Part shown: positions 7,650 to 16,583 of the stretch, piece after piece
Layout: the number at the start of each line of letters is the position of its first letter
How positions within the stretch are numbered: position 1 is the first letter of the stretch
NCBI GenBank assembly: GCA_011390155.1
Contig: JAABSW010000021.1
Coordinates: forward strand, 1-39,623
Reading direction: 5' to 3'
Source: Clostridiaceae bacterium
Lineage (GTDB): Bacteria; Bacillota; Clostridia; Peptostreptococcales; Tindalliaceae
Length of the DNA: 39,623 nucleotides
Program-made: the position numbers and the translations under genes
Notes under the pieces: generated by a model
What the model was told of the DNA's origin: nothing
The model's input: the letters and a program-made list of their open reading frames with translations, nothing else
The model's database searches: none

Positions 7650-9287
7650 ATGGAATTTCCAGAAAAACTGAATTTACTGATGGAGCTTTTCAGTGTCAGC
7701 AACAGCAAATTGGCGAAACAGATGAGCATAGATCCATCCCTGGTAAGTAAATGGCGGCATGGCAACCGCCTGCCTGCCAGAAATGCCACCTATATCAAAG
7801 ACCTTGTCTTATATTTTTATGAAATGTACCAGGGGTCAGACGCTATGATCCAGCACCGCCTGCGCCGCCTGTTAGGCGAATCGGCAGAATTACACCTGGA
7901 TGACAGCGAGATGGAATTGAAGCAGTTGCTCATGGAATGGCTGAACCCATCCACTGACACCCTGCCCCAGCAGGAATATCACATGAACAATTCCCAGGGA
8001 CAGCAAATGATTCACATGGTGCAGCAATTGTTGAACCAGGAACCTGGGGTGTCAAAACCAGCTGCCGGCCCTGAAATGGGCGATATGGCTCCCGGAGGTA
8101 TGCTGCGCCAGTATCACCTTCACCAGGGGCGTCCTGGACGACGCAGGGCAGTGTTAGAACTGTTGGACCAGACGATGCAGATGGAACCACCCCAGGAAAT
8201 GCTGCTTCTCAGCCAGGAAGACCTGACCTGGATGATGGAAAGCCGTGATTTTATGGTGGAGTGGAACAGAAAGTTGATGACAGTCCTGTCCATGGGTCAT
8301 AAAATCACCATTATTCACCACATGGACCGCCAGGAAGAAGACTTGTCTTCTATCATGAAATACTGGATTCCCTTGCACCTAACAGGGAATGTGAACTCCT
8401 GGTATTTCCCAAAATATGTTGAAATGCCAATAAAGAACACCTATTTTATCCTGAAGAATCACGCAGCTGTTTATGCTGCAGTGCATGCCAACACAACAGA
8501 GGACAACAACTATACCTTGTATTTTAGAGACCCCCTGGTGGCAAAGGCACTGGAAAGCAGTTATCAAACCTTCCTGAACCAGTGTATTCCTCTTGTGAAT
8601 ACCTATGTGGGTGATCAAATGGACAGCTACATGGCTCACATCACAGAGCTGGAAGAGGAAGCCGGCACATGGATCGGTTGGAAAAACGGGTTAAGCAGTG
8701 CCAGTCTCAGCGTCTCGGTGTATGAGCAACTACTGGTGCAGGAAGGCATTGGTGGTGCAGAGCGTTGGAAAAGACTTCAGATGCAGCAACGGCGGCTGGA
8801 GGCCTTTCGAAAAAACATCATTCACTTTAGCTACATTGAAGTCATCCCCCTGCCCCTGTTGAACATGATGTGCCGTGATGACCTGGCGACGCTGAACCAG
8901 TTGGAATCCTTCACCACAAAACCCCTTCGGTTGAAACCGGAGCACGTGGTGGCCTTATTGGAAAACATGGTGGACCGGCTACAGAAACACCCCAACTATG
9001 AAGTGTACCTGGCCAACGCCAACCCCCTCTGGAAAGAAATTGACCTGAGCCTGGGATATAAGGAAAACCGTGTGGCCCTGGCAGCCAGCCTGGGACCTAA
9101 CCAGGGCAGACCAGCTGCCATTCTAACCGGCGAAGGAAACATGACCCAGGTGTTTGAGGGGTTTCTGGATACTGCCATCGACAGCATTCCCGGCAACTAT
9201 AAAAGCCGACAGCGGGTCATCGAAAAACTTCTGAAAGTGGCCAAGCATTTCAGACAGCAAATGAGAACCACCGGACAGCAGCCCTAG
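7650..9287 (+). CDS. HTH-domain protein, 545 aa, unknown effector domain
   Basis: Residues about 8-55 resemble a Cro/C1-type helix-turn-helix (SNSKLAKQMSIDPSLVSKWRHGNRLP), so DNA binding is likely. The remaining ~490 residues are soluble, methionine- and glutamine-rich near 110-180, and match no domain that I recognise. There is no kinase, phosphoacceptor, sigma-54 or sugar-binding motif. GGAGG precedes the ATG. It is transcribed alone from a TTGACA promoter and ends at a bidirectional terminator. A one-component regulator with an undescribed sensor domain is the best reading; its targets are unknown, though the divergent ung gene and its own promoter are candidates. Confidence 0.7.
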   Translation: MEFPEKLNLLMELFSVSNSKLAKQMSIDPSLVSKWRHGNRLPARNATYIKDLVLYFYEMYQGSDAMIQHRLRRLLGESAELHLDDSEMELKQLLMEWLNPSTDTLPQQEYHMNNSQGQQMIHMVQQLLNQEPGVSKPAAGPEMGDMAPGGMLRQYHLHQGRPGRRRAVLELLDQTMQMEPPQEMLLLSQEDLTWMMESRDFMVEWNRKLMTVLSMGHKITIIHHMDRQEEDLSSIMKYWIPLHLTGNVNSWYFPKYVEMPIKNTYFILKNHAAVYAAVHANTTEDNNYTLYFRDPLVAKALESSYQTFLNQCIPLVNTYVGDQMDSYMAHITELEEEAGTWIGWKNGLSSASLSVSVYEQLLVQEGIGGAERWKRLQMQQRRLEAFRKNIIHFSYIEVIPLPLLNMMCRDDLATLNQLESFTTKPLRLKPEHVVALLENMVDRLQKHPNYEVYLANANPLWKEIDLSLGYKENRVALAASLGPNQGRPAAILTGEGNMTQVFEGFLDTAIDSIPGNYKSRQRVIEKLLKVAKHFRQQMRTTGQQP

Positions 9288-9317
9288 ACAGTGGTGGAAG
9301 TCATCGGACAAAAAAAG

Positions 9318-9364
9318 AAAAGCACTGGACAGGTCTTTGAAAGGACACTGTGCCAGTGCTTTTT
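9318..9364. terminator. Bidirectional terminator between the HTH gene and rocF
   Basis: AAAGCACTGG (9318-9327) pairs with CCAGTGCTTT around 9353-9362. A T run follows on the plus strand and an A run precedes it (T run on the minus strand), so it can serve both convergent genes. Confidence 0.85.
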
Positions 9365-9371
9365 AATAGGG

Positions 9372-10277
9372 CTATTTAAGTTTGTCACCCAACAGTGAGC
9401 CGATGAGTGCAACGGCCACTTGGGCTGTTTTATTACGCTCGTCAAGAATGGGGTTGATTTCCACAAATTCTGCAGAAACCACAATGCCTGACTCTGCCAA
9501 CATTTCCATGGCCAAATGGCTTTCCCGGTAAGAAATGCCACCAATGACGGGGGTGCCAACCCCCGGGGCATCTGCGGCGTCTATGCCATCCAGGTCAAGG
9601 GACAAATGAACGCCATCGGTACGTTTTTTAAGATAATCAATGGCTTCTTCCATGACGGCGGCCATGCCCATGCGGTCAACTTCATGCATGGTATACACAC
9701 GCAAACCCTTCTCCTGAATCAATTCTTTTTCGCCGCTGTCCAGGTCCCGGGCCCCTATGATCACCAGGTTCTCCGGTTTCACTTTGGGAGAATAACCGTG
9801 GAGGTGGGTGAGGGAAGGATGACCGATGCCTAAACTGACGGCCAGGGGCATGCCGTGGATGTTGCCGGAAGGGGAGGTCTCACCATTGTTCAGGTCCCCA
9901 TGGGCATCGAACCAAATGACTCCCAAATCTTCATAATGCTTGGATACACCTGCCAGTGTGCCAATGGCAATGCTGTGATCGCCGCCTAACACCAAAGGAA
10001 AGTTTCCGTTCTCCACCACTTTGTCCACCAGTTCAGCCAAATTGGTATTGGCCGATTCAACCGCTTTCAGATTACGTAAGTTGTGGTCCGAATCCCGGTG
10101 TACCCGTTCTGCCATGCCCGTCTGAATGTCGCCCAGGTCTTCCACGTCAAGGTTAAGTTTTTCCAGCTTTTCCAATATGCCAGCATAGCGAATGGCGCTG
10201 GGGCCCATGTCGACACCCCGGCGGTTTTGTCCCAAGTCCATGGGAACGCCGATAATACTCACTTTTTTAGATTCCAT
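9372..10277 (-). CDS. rocF: Arginase
   Basis: A 301-residue ureohydrolase that hydrolyses arginine to ornithine and urea using a binuclear Mn centre. Metal ligands are visible: GGDHS (His101), DAHGD (Asp124, His126, Asp128) and SLDLDGID near the C terminus. The N-terminal [21 protein letters not shown] is the usual RocF signature and separates it from agmatinases. It has a strong promoter and no linked rocDE genes. Ornithine made here is a Stickland substrate in related fermenters, though the ornithine genes are not in this window. Confidence 0.94.
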   Translation of the reverse strand: MESKKVSIIGVPMDLGQNRRGVDMGPSAIRYAGILEKLEKLNLDVEDLGDIQTGMAERVHRDSDHNLRNLKAVESANTNLAELVDKVVENGNFPLVLGGDHSIAIGTLAGVSKHYEDLGVIWFDAHGDLNNGETSPSGNIHGMPLAVSLGIGHPSLTHLHGYSPKVKPENLVIIGARDLDSGEKELIQEKGLRVYTMHEVDRMGMAAVMEEAIDYLKKRTDGVHLSLDLDGIDAADAPGVGTPVIGGISYRESHLAMEMLAESGIVVSAEFVEINPILDERNKTAQVAVALIGSLLGDKLK

Positions 10278-10308
10278 TGTGTTGCCTCCCTGTTTTCATC
10301 ATACTAAT

Positions 10309-10337
10309 AATATACATCAATGCATAAAACATGTCAA
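10309..10337 (-). promoter_or_regulatory. Promoter of rocF
   Basis: On the minus strand TTGACA (10337-10332), a 17-nt spacer and TATATT (10314-10309) form a near-consensus sigma-A promoter about 32 nt before the start codon. Confidence 0.8.
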
Positions 10338-10408
10338 CGCCTGACTTGTTGTATTTTCAACGTATTTATGTATTATTATACAACTGCATTGTCTTTGAAA
10401 TGCATAAA

Positions 10409-10431
10409 CAAAAAAGCCCCCTGGGGGGCTT
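10409..10431 (-). terminator. Terminator of the cupin gene
   Basis: On the minus strand AAGCCCCCC pairs with GGGGGCTT, followed by TTTTTTG, just after the cupin stop codon. Confidence 0.8.
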
Positions 10432-10445
10432 GAAAGGCATCTGAA

Positions 10446-10778
10446 TTAAGGCAGAAAATCCTCCCGCACAGGTGTGAAGGATTCAATGACCAACGCCGTT
10501 TCCAGTACGGTGACCTTATGAACCACATCGCCGCCGATGCTCCAGCTGTCTCCCACCTTCATTTCAATTTCTTCACCATCAATTTCAAAGAGGAGCCTGC
10601 CTGAAACCAGGTACCCGGTTTGTTCCTGAGGGTGTTGGTGCAAAGGCAGCACCTTTCCCTGCTGTAAATGGAACTCGCAGAGCATGGTTTCTTTGCCCAC
10701 CACCAGGTTGCGGCGCTGAACACCGTCCAACATTTGTACAAATGAGCCTTCACCTTGGTTTACACGAAATGATTTCAT
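10446..10778 (-). CDS. Small cupin-domain protein
   Basis: A 110-residue single-domain beta-barrel protein. Cupin motif 1 is seen as LPLHQHPQEQTGYLVSGRL, with two histidines and a glutamate in metal-ligand spacing. Motif 2 (GDSWSIGGDVVHKV) supplies a further histidine. Proteins of this size usually bind a divalent metal and act as small isomerases or oxygenases, or serve as ligand-binding proteins; the substrate cannot be told from the sequence. AAAGGATGG precedes the ATG. It lies between rocF and the QueG-like gene but has its own terminator. Confidence 0.8.
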   Translation of the reverse strand: MKSFRVNQGEGSFVQMLDGVQRRNLVVGKETMLCEFHLQQGKVLPLHQHPQEQTGYLVSGRLLFEIDGEEIEMKVGDSWSIGGDVVHKVTVLETALVIESFTPVREDFLP

Positions 10779-10893
10779 AAAATACCATCCTTTCCCATGA
10801 ACAGACTTAGTTTAATATTGTGAAGTGATACCTTGAAAACGAAAAAGAGTGGTTCCTCCTTGAAGATAATGAATGCAGTCGATGATCCGCAAG

Positions 10894-11658
10894 CTATTTT
10901 ACAGGGTTAACCAGTGAACAGGGCAGCCCAACGGTGCATTTTCCGCAGACATCAGCCAGTCCTATTTCTGCCAGGGCGTCTGCGTTTTCAAGTAGCAGTT
11001 CATAACAGGTGTGACGGTTAAACCCGCCTTCTGCCAATGATCCATTGACACAATTGTCGACACACAAACTGCAACTGCCGTTTAGTCGGTAAAGACAGGT
11101 GGGTTTAACAGACCTTTGGGTCGGGGTCAGAGGAGCCGTGGTCACCAGGGTGCCGATTCGGCCGCAGCATCCACTGTCAGTAATAAGCATGTTGTTCAGT
11201 CCAAAATTACCCAAGCCGGCAATGTAAGCCACATGGCGGTGAGACCAGTTGCTCATCAGGGTGCTTTCGTCAAAATTATGTGTAGCACTGGCGTAGGCGG
11301 CGTGGTGACCGGTTTCTGAGAGTTTTTGATGTAGAAAGTCGTTGATTTGGGCAATTAATTGATTGGTAAGGATATAGGCGAGGCCCCATTCACGGGATGC
11401 CAGGCGACCATTCACGTTGCTTTTTGGGATGGCGGGGTGAAAAGGTATAAAATAAGTGATGACAGACTGGGCTCCCGGCAGCAGGTCCTGGGGAGTTTGA
11501 TGGCTTGACTTCACCCACTTTTTTATTTCTCCAAAGAGAGGGTCGTTGGCAGAGGCCATGGCCACCAAGGGTGATTTCCAGAGAGGCTGATCCTGGGATG
11601 CAGAGGCTTTTTCCACAGTTGTATGAATCCATTCAACAATTTGCGTGTTCAATGACAT
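10894..11658 (-). CDS. QueG-like (epoxyqueuosine reductase family) iron-sulfur protein
   Basis: A 254-residue protein. The segment HRHVAYIAGLGNFGLNNMLITDSGCCGRIGTLVTTAPL is typical of the QueG family, in which cobalamin is bound. Cysteine groups follow (CLYRLNGSCSLCVDNC near 190-205 and CGKCTVGLPC at the end) and would hold Fe-S clusters. It is much shorter than true QueG (about 350-380) and lacks the HEAT-like C-terminal domain. It is therefore more likely one of the clostridial QueG-like reductases of unknown substrate than the tRNA enzyme itself. Confidence 0.75.
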   Translation of the reverse strand: MSLNTQIVEWIHTTVEKASASQDQPLWKSPLVAMASANDPLFGEIKKWVKSSHQTPQDLLPGAQSVITYFIPFHPAIPKSNVNGRLASREWGLAYILTNQLIAQINDFLHQKLSETGHHAAYASATHNFDESTLMSNWSHRHVAYIAGLGNFGLNNMLITDSGCCGRIGTLVTTAPLTPTQRSVKPTCLYRLNGSCSLCVDNCVNGSLAEGGFNRHTCYELLLENADALAEIGLADVCGKCTVGLPCSLVNPVK

Positions 11659-11737
11659 CTTCCTTTCGCCTTGAACTCAGGGGTCTCGTGGCATGTCTTA
11701 CACCATTTTACCTTATTCCGGGAGGAAAATCCATGAC

Positions 11738-11765
11738 TGATTCACCCTGTGTGATTCACCCTGTT
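11738..11765. repeat. Two tandem 14-bp repeats
   Basis: TGATTCACCCTGTG is followed at once by TGATTCACCCTGTT in the 287-nt gap between the QueG-like gene and yqeB. The gap also holds an extended -10 for yqeB and nothing else I can name. Confidence 0.5.
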
Positions 11766-11852
11766 ATTTTGGGGATACCATGGAGGTAAAGGCGCACTGC
11801 TAGGCTATTCACGGAACAGTAAGGAGATTTCCATGAGAAAGAGGTGCAAATT

Positions 11853-11861
11853 TGATATAAT
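11853..11861 (+). promoter_or_regulatory. Extended -10 promoter of yqeB
   Basis: TGA-TATAAT lies 85 nt before the start codon. No convincing -35 box is seen at the expected distance. Confidence 0.5.
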
Positions 11862-11945
11862 GGTAGAAACACCCTGTTGAATGTTATGAATGTAAGAAAA
11901 CTGAAAAGAGAGTGTCAGCGTTTTTTTTGGAAGGGATGAACAGCT

Positions 11946-12773
11946 ATGATGAAACAGAAAATTGTGATACGCGGTGGGGGAGACCTGGCAACAGGTGTGG
12001 CCCACCGATTATACCAGGCCGGATACCGTGTGCTGATCACTGAACAGGCAAAGCCAACGGTGATCCGCCGAACCGTTGCCTTTGCCAATGTGCTTTATGA
12101 GAAGGATATGGTGGTGGAAGGTGTCACAGCCAAGGCAGTGAAAAACACAGAAGAAGTGGAAACAGCGTGGCAGAAGGAACAAATGCCGGTATGGGCTGAA
12201 GAAGCCGGGAAGGTGTGTACCCTTATTCAGGCAGATGTGATGGTGGATGTTACCCTGTCAAAAAGAAACACTGGGATTAAAAGAGGCATGGCCCCGGTTG
12301 TCATTGGCGTGGGTCCTGGATTTGAGGCGGGTGTAGACGTGGACGCAGTGGTGGAAAGCCAGCGGGGACACAACCTGGGAAGGGTTTTTTACCAAGGCAA
12401 AGCAGCTCCCAACAGCGGCATACCCGGCGTCATCGCAGGGGTTGGAAAAGAACGCTTGCTGAAAGCCCCTTGTGCCGGTAGTTTTAAGGGAGAAGCTGTC
12501 ATCGGTGATGTGGTAAAAGCGGGTCAGCGGGTGGCTTCTGTGGAAGGACAACCTGTGGTGGCAGTCATCGACGGACTCTTAAGGGGTTTGTTGGCCGACG
12601 GTTTGACGGTGACAGAAGGGTTTAAAGTGGGGGATGTTGACCCCCGGATCGATCCTGACTATTGTTCCCTGATCTCCGACAAAGCCAGGGCCATTGGCGG
12701 TGCTGTGCTGGAAGCGGTCATGCACTTGCAGCAAGTTAAAGACACAGAAAACACCATGAACTCCAGAGAGTAA
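11946..12773 (+). CDS. yqeB: YqeB/EF2563 family selenium-dependent molybdenum hydroxylase system protein
   Basis: A 275-residue protein starting with a Rossmann-like IRGGGDLATGVAHRLYQAGY nucleotide loop. Later segments GVGPGFEAGVDVDAVVESQRGHNLGRV and DPRIDPDYCSLISDKARAIGGAVLEA are typical of the EF2563/YqeB family. The family occurs in genomes that use selenium as a labile cofactor in molybdenum hydroxylases such as xanthine dehydrogenase or purine hydroxylase, but its exact reaction is not established. The first two codons are both ATG, so the start may be 11946 or 11949. The xdhC-like gene follows after 52 nt, probably in one transcript. The hydroxylase itself is not in the window. Confidence 0.88.
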   Translation: MMKQKIVIRGGGDLATGVAHRLYQAGYRVLITEQAKPTVIRRTVAFANVLYEKDMVVEGVTAKAVKNTEEVETAWQKEQMPVWAEEAGKVCTLIQADVMVDVTLSKRNTGIKRGMAPVVIGVGPGFEAGVDVDAVVESQRGHNLGRVFYQGKAAPNSGIPGVIAGVGKERLLKAPCAGSFKGEAVIGDVVKAGQRVASVEGQPVVAVIDGLLRGLLADGLTVTEGFKVGDVDPRIDPDYCSLISDKARAIGGAVLEAVMHLQQVKDTENTMNSRE

Positions 12774-12784
12774 TTGATTAGATA

Positions 12785-12799
12785 ACCGCCCTGGGCGGT
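12785..12799 (+). other. Intercistronic hairpin between yqeB and the xdhC-like gene
   Basis: ACCGCC-CTG-GGCGGT is a perfect short hairpin with no T run after it. It more likely affects mRNA processing or stability than termination. Confidence 0.4.
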
Positions 12800-12825
12800 A
12801 ACGAAGGTAAAGGGGAGGCTGAAGG

Positions 12826-13623
12826 ATGGAAATAAATGTACTGAAACGAATCACAGAAGAAATGGCTGCTGAAAAACCAGTGGCACTGGTAACGGTCATC
12901 GAAGCCACCGGGTCCACACCGGGTAAAACCGGGGCCATGATGGCAGTGTTGGAAGATGGCACCACCATCGGTACGGTGGGAGGCGGTAAACTGGAAGGAG
13001 AAATGACCCGGGAAGCAGTGGAATGCTTGGCGAAAGGTGAAGACAAGCTGCTTAACTATCACCTTCAGGACGATGAAGAAGGTATTGGCATGCAATGCGG
13101 CGGCGATGCCCAGGCTTTTGTCAAGGTGTTCAAACCACGGCAACAATTGATATTGGTTGGCGGGGGCCACATTGCCCTTTCTCTTTATCAACTGGGGCTG
13201 ATGCTGGGATTTCGGGTGACAGTGGTGGAAGACCGGGAAGAATATTGTAACCGGGAGCGCTTTCCAAAGGCAGAGCAACTCTTGGTGGGAGACATGGGCC
13301 AGCTGATGGAGGACATGCCCCTGGGCTCCGGCAGCTATGTTGTGGTGGTTAGCCGTGGCCATAAAATGGACGAACTGGCATTGCGGGCGATACTGGGGCG
13401 GCCAGTTGCCTATATTGGCATGATCGGCAGCCGAAACAAAGTGGCGCACACCATTAAATCCTTACGGGACTCAGGTATAAAAGAGGACCACATTGACCAG
13501 GTTTATATGCCCATTGGCCTGGACCTGGGCGGGCAGAAGCCGGAAGAGATTGCTGTGAGTATTGTGGCACAGATTCTGGCAGTGAAGTATGGTACGGAGC
13601 CGAAGCATTTAAAAGTGCTGTAA
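12826..13623 (+). CDS. XdhC/CoxI-family molybdenum hydroxylase maturation protein
   Basis: A 265-residue protein with an N-terminal XdhC/CoxI domain (about 10-75, including TGSTPGKTGAMMAV and GTVGGGKLEGE) and a C-terminal Rossmann domain starting LVGGGHIALSLYQLG near residue 109. XdhC proteins bind molybdenum cofactor, protect it and help insert the sulfido, or here possibly selenido, ligand into hydroxylases. MQCGGDAQAF holds the conserved cysteine. Pairing with yqeB points to the selenium-dependent branch of the family. GGGGAGG precedes the ATG. Confidence 0.88.
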   Translation: MEINVLKRITEEMAAEKPVALVTVIEATGSTPGKTGAMMAVLEDGTTIGTVGGGKLEGEMTREAVECLAKGEDKLLNYHLQDDEEGIGMQCGGDAQAFVKVFKPRQQLILVGGGHIALSLYQLGLMLGFRVTVVEDREEYCNRERFPKAEQLLVGDMGQLMEDMPLGSGSYVVVVSRGHKMDELALRAILGRPVAYIGMIGSRNKVAHTIKSLRDSGIKEDHIDQVYMPIGLDLGGQKPEEIAVSIVAQILAVKYGTEPKHLKVL

Positions 13624-13649
13624 GGTTTTCTTAGTAGCTAGATTTGTGT

Positions 13650-13681
13650 AGGTTTCTTGAACAGGACACCCTCCGAAACCT
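13650..13681. other. Hairpin after the xdhC-like gene
   Basis: AGGTTTC (13650-13656) pairs with GAAACCT (13675-13681). There is no T run, so termination on the plus strand is uncertain. Confidence 0.35.
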
Positions 13682-13696
13682 GGTTCGCCGAAGGAC

Positions 13697-13724
13697 AAAA
13701 GCCGCCCCTATTAGGGAGCGGCTT
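13697..13724 (-). terminator. Probable terminator of the grd locus after grdD
   Basis: On the minus strand AAGCCGCTCCCT pairs imperfectly with AGGGGCGGCTT and is followed by TTTTG. It lies about 50 nt past the grdD stop. Confidence 0.6.
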
Positions 13725-13776
13725 CGCTGTTATTCACTTTATTAACTTTTCCCTATTCACTATCAATTGCCCTGTT

Positions 13777-14964
13777 TTAGCAGGTGTCGCCTTCCATGCC
13801 CACATACCCGGCCTTGGCCAGCAACTGCGCAGCCTGCGGCACTTTCTCCTCTGCCACCATGACAACGGGTCCGGTGCAACCCATGCCGCTTTCGGCATAG
13901 ATGCCTTCTTTCCACAGTACCAGCACCGCGTCTTCAATGTCCATGACTTCGATGCCGGAAATGCTGCCGGTGACAATCTCTTTGGGAGGTGCTGCCACCT
14001 TTTCTTCAGCTGCTTCAGATTTCTTTGTTTCTGCCGTAAGGCCTGTTAAAATCTCATCCAGACCAGCTTTTTTGGCTTTGGCAAATTCATCGTTCATCAC
14101 ATTCAGCAGACTGCCTTTCACCAAAGACGCCGCATATTGCAGGGCGTTGGCCACCACAGGGGTGCCGGAAGCCCTTGAAAGAATGAGAACAATCCGCTTC
14201 TGGTCTTCTCCGATACCGGGGCCGTAGCCGTCACCCATGGCTTCATAGCTGCCACCGGTGGTGTAAGAGGAAAACACCTTCATCATAATGTTGCCTGTCA
14301 GGGTATCGGTCACCATCACATCGGCAGAACCGGTGAGCAGGTCGTTGCCCCGCATGATGCTGCCGCCGTCAGCCCGTACAGACTCAGAGAAGTTCAGGTC
14401 ATATCCATTGCCCTTCAGGGTTTTCAGTGCCCGTTCCACCTGCTTGGCACCATCCAGGTTCAAAATACCCAGGGTGGGCTTTTCAATGCCCATGGCCTTG
14501 GCAGTAATAATGCCATAAAGGGCGTTTTTCACCATGGCCGCCACACGGTGGGTGGCTGAAGTACCAGTGGTGGTGGCCACAAACATGTCGCGGCCGAACC
14601 CTGGGGTCACCACACGGCCAACGGTGGATACCCCAATGGGGAAATTATAGTGCATGGTGACGCAAGCCTGGATTTTTCCCTCGTCCAGTAATTGCTCCAT
14701 GACTTTGTGCATGTCGGCTTCGTCGTTCACTTCAACAGTTTCCAACGGGGTGTCCACCTTGGGTCCGATGAGCACCACTTCCAGTCCGGGAGATTTGCGC
14801 ACAGCGGCTTCGGCGCCACGCACCAGGTGAATGGGCTCCAGTTCACTGCCCAGGGTGGTGAGACCCACCCGTACCTTTGGGCCAAAATCCTCCCGATCCA
14901 GCGCTTCTGCGAAGGAGAGGAGGGTGCGGCCGACTTCCTGCTTGATTGCAGTACGATCTGTCAT
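13777..14964 (-). CDS. grdD: Glycine/sarcosine/betaine reductase component C, subunit alpha
   Basis: A 395-residue subunit with a PlsX-like phosphotransacetylase fold. With GrdC it takes the carboxymethyl-selenoether from GrdA, forms an acetyl thioester and releases acetyl phosphate. Cys101 (in QACVTMHYN) and Cys363 (in SGMGCTGPVV) match the positions of cysteines described in Eubacterium acidaminophilum GrdD, the latter being the acetyl-carrying one. An alanine/lysine/glutamate-rich linker lies near 310-325. ATG at 14964 was chosen over a GTG at 14973 because AGGAG overlapping the grdC stop sits 9 nt before it. It is the last gene of the locus. Confidence 0.96.
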   Translation of the reverse strand: MTDRTAIKQEVGRTLLSFAEALDREDFGPKVRVGLTTLGSELEPIHLVRGAEAAVRKSPGLEVVLIGPKVDTPLETVEVNDEADMHKVMEQLLDEGKIQACVTMHYNFPIGVSTVGRVVTPGFGRDMFVATTTGTSATHRVAAMVKNALYGIITAKAMGIEKPTLGILNLDGAKQVERALKTLKGNGYDLNFSESVRADGGSIMRGNDLLTGSADVMVTDTLTGNIMMKVFSSYTTGGSYEAMGDGYGPGIGEDQKRIVLILSRASGTPVVANALQYAASLVKGSLLNVMNDEFAKAKKAGLDEILTGLTAETKKSEAAEEKVAAPPKEIVTGSISGIEVMDIEDAVLVLWKEGIYAESGMGCTGPVVMVAEEKVPQAAQLLAKAGYVGMEGDTC

Positions 14965-14975
14965 CGTCAACACTC

Positions 14976-16514
14976 CTATTCCTTCATCATTTCAGCGGCT
15001 ACGTCTTTCATAGCCTCAACGATCATTTCTTTAATTTCTTTTTTGGACACGCCGGCACCAGGGGTTTCCACCTCGCCGGAGTTTCGTTCCAGCATCACAG
15101 ACACACCGTCGAAGAGGTTGGTCATACGACCCAGGAAGAGGCTGCCCTTGCCCACAATCATGGCCCGGTTCTGGCTGCCAGTGGTCAGGTCTTGCTGGGC
15201 ATAACCAACATAAGGGATACCGGAAGGAATGTGACCCTGGGTAGGAGCCCAACCCGGCATGCCGTGTTTTGTCACGAAGGCAGGCAGTTCAGCCCGTTCC
15301 ATTTCGCCGCGTTTAACGCCTAAAGCAGCGATCATTTTGTAGTTGGCTTCCGGTACATCACCGGCACCAGCTGGTTTTGTCACGTCAGGGTTTTGCATTT
15401 CAACAGAATATTTATCAACGTCTGTGATCTTCAGCCCACCCTTGTCCAGGGGAGCCGTGATCAGGCTGGTGATCACCGCCTGAGGGGAAGAACCGGTGGC
15501 AACGGTGTGACGTCCCACCAAATCGGTGCGGATGATGGGGTTTACCCCGTCGTTGCCGGAGACCAACACGGCAAAACCGCCCAGTACGTCTTCCAATAAA
15601 GGCATATCCTTCTTCACATGGTCCTTGCCGTTCATGCCCAGCTTGGCTGTGGCACCACCAGCTACCACCACCACGTTTTCGTAAACGCCGGCTTTAACCA
15701 AAGCAGCGGCTTCAATTAATGCATGGGTGGGAGCTGCGCAGAATCCACGCAGGTCAGAACCGGTGGCGTTGATGGCGCCGGCTGCTTCAGCAATGGCCTT
15801 GGCAAAGTTACCGCCGCCACGCTGGTTCATGTCGCCGCAAGCTTCTTCAGAGCATTCGATGACATAATCAATGGTGCTAACGTCAATACCGGATTTATCA
15901 ACCAGGTGCTTCATGGCAAGCATACCGGAAGCTTTTGATACCAGGTTTTCAAAAATAATGTGGGCGGTCAGGCTTACATCCACGTCATGGGCGCGTTTTA
16001 CACAGCCCACCAAATGACCTTCATGAAAAATGGGGTCTGCATGATGGTCTTTTACAAAGCGGTGAATTTCTTCTTCAGTATCGCCGGTGCCTAATTTGTC
16101 CACATCGTCCTTGAAAAGGGGATGGGCTTCCAGTTTTGTTTTGACAGTAGCCAGAAATTCATCTTCCAGCTTCACAAGGTCAAAAACATCTGACATTTTC
16201 ATCAGTCCGTAAAACTCGTCCTGGGGCATGATTTCACCCAGGGCGCCTACACGTTCTGCTTTTTCCACAGGGTTGGCATACCAGGGCATGGGAATATCCC
16301 GGAGCTTTTCTGGGTGCAGACTTCCAATATAGGTTTGGTTGGGGGCATAGGCCACCACTTCTTCGTAAGTACGTGTGTGGTCAGTTAACGCTTTTAAGTA
16401 ATCAGAATCGGGATGCGCAGCACGCTCCTGGCTTTGGGTGGTGCCATGATGATGCATAATATCAGGGGTATGAACCAATATATAACCGGTTCCTTTAATC
16501 ACGGGAAAACTCAA
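14976..16514 (-). CDS. grdC: Glycine/sarcosine/betaine reductase component C, subunit beta
   Basis: A 512-residue subunit with thiolase/ketoacyl-synthase-III-like segments (DYVIECSEEACGD, GFCAAPTHALIEAAALV). It partners GrdD in forming acetyl phosphate from GrdA-bound carboxymethyl. The first residues SFPVIKGTGYILVHTPD are the usual GrdC N terminus. I place the start at a TTG (16512-16514), since the in-frame ATG at 16529 overlaps the sequence GGAGGTG (16521-16527), which serves better as its ribosome binding site. The stop overlaps the grdD ribosome binding site, so translation of the two is probably coupled. Confidence 0.95.
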   Translation of the reverse strand: MSFPVIKGTGYILVHTPDIMHHHGTTQSQERAAHPDSDYLKALTDHTRTYEEVVAYAPNQTYIGSLHPEKLRDIPMPWYANPVEKAERVGALGEIMPQDEFYGLMKMSDVFDLVKLEDEFLATVKTKLEAHPLFKDDVDKLGTGDTEEEIHRFVKDHHADPIFHEGHLVGCVKRAHDVDVSLTAHIIFENLVSKASGMLAMKHLVDKSGIDVSTIDYVIECSEEACGDMNQRGGGNFAKAIAEAAGAINATGSDLRGFCAAPTHALIEAAALVKAGVYENVVVVAGGATAKLGMNGKDHVKKDMPLLEDVLGGFAVLVSGNDGVNPIIRTDLVGRHTVATGSSPQAVITSLITAPLDKGGLKITDVDKYSVEMQNPDVTKPAGAGDVPEANYKMIAALGVKRGEMERAELPAFVTKHGMPGWAPTQGHIPSGIPYVGYAQQDLTTGSQNRAMIVGKGSLFLGRMTNLFDGVSVMLERNSGEVETPGAGVSKKEIKEMIVEAMKDVAAEMMKE

Positions 16515-16583
16515 TAAAAACACCTCCATATTCTTTTAAAAAGAGGGTGATGAATGAACCCATCACCCTCCCGTTGCGTCAGA

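Noticed and set aside
12778-13449. 223-codon minus-strand frame over the xdhC-like gene
   Set aside because: Antisense shadow with low-complexity His/Phe-rich translation and no supporting signals.
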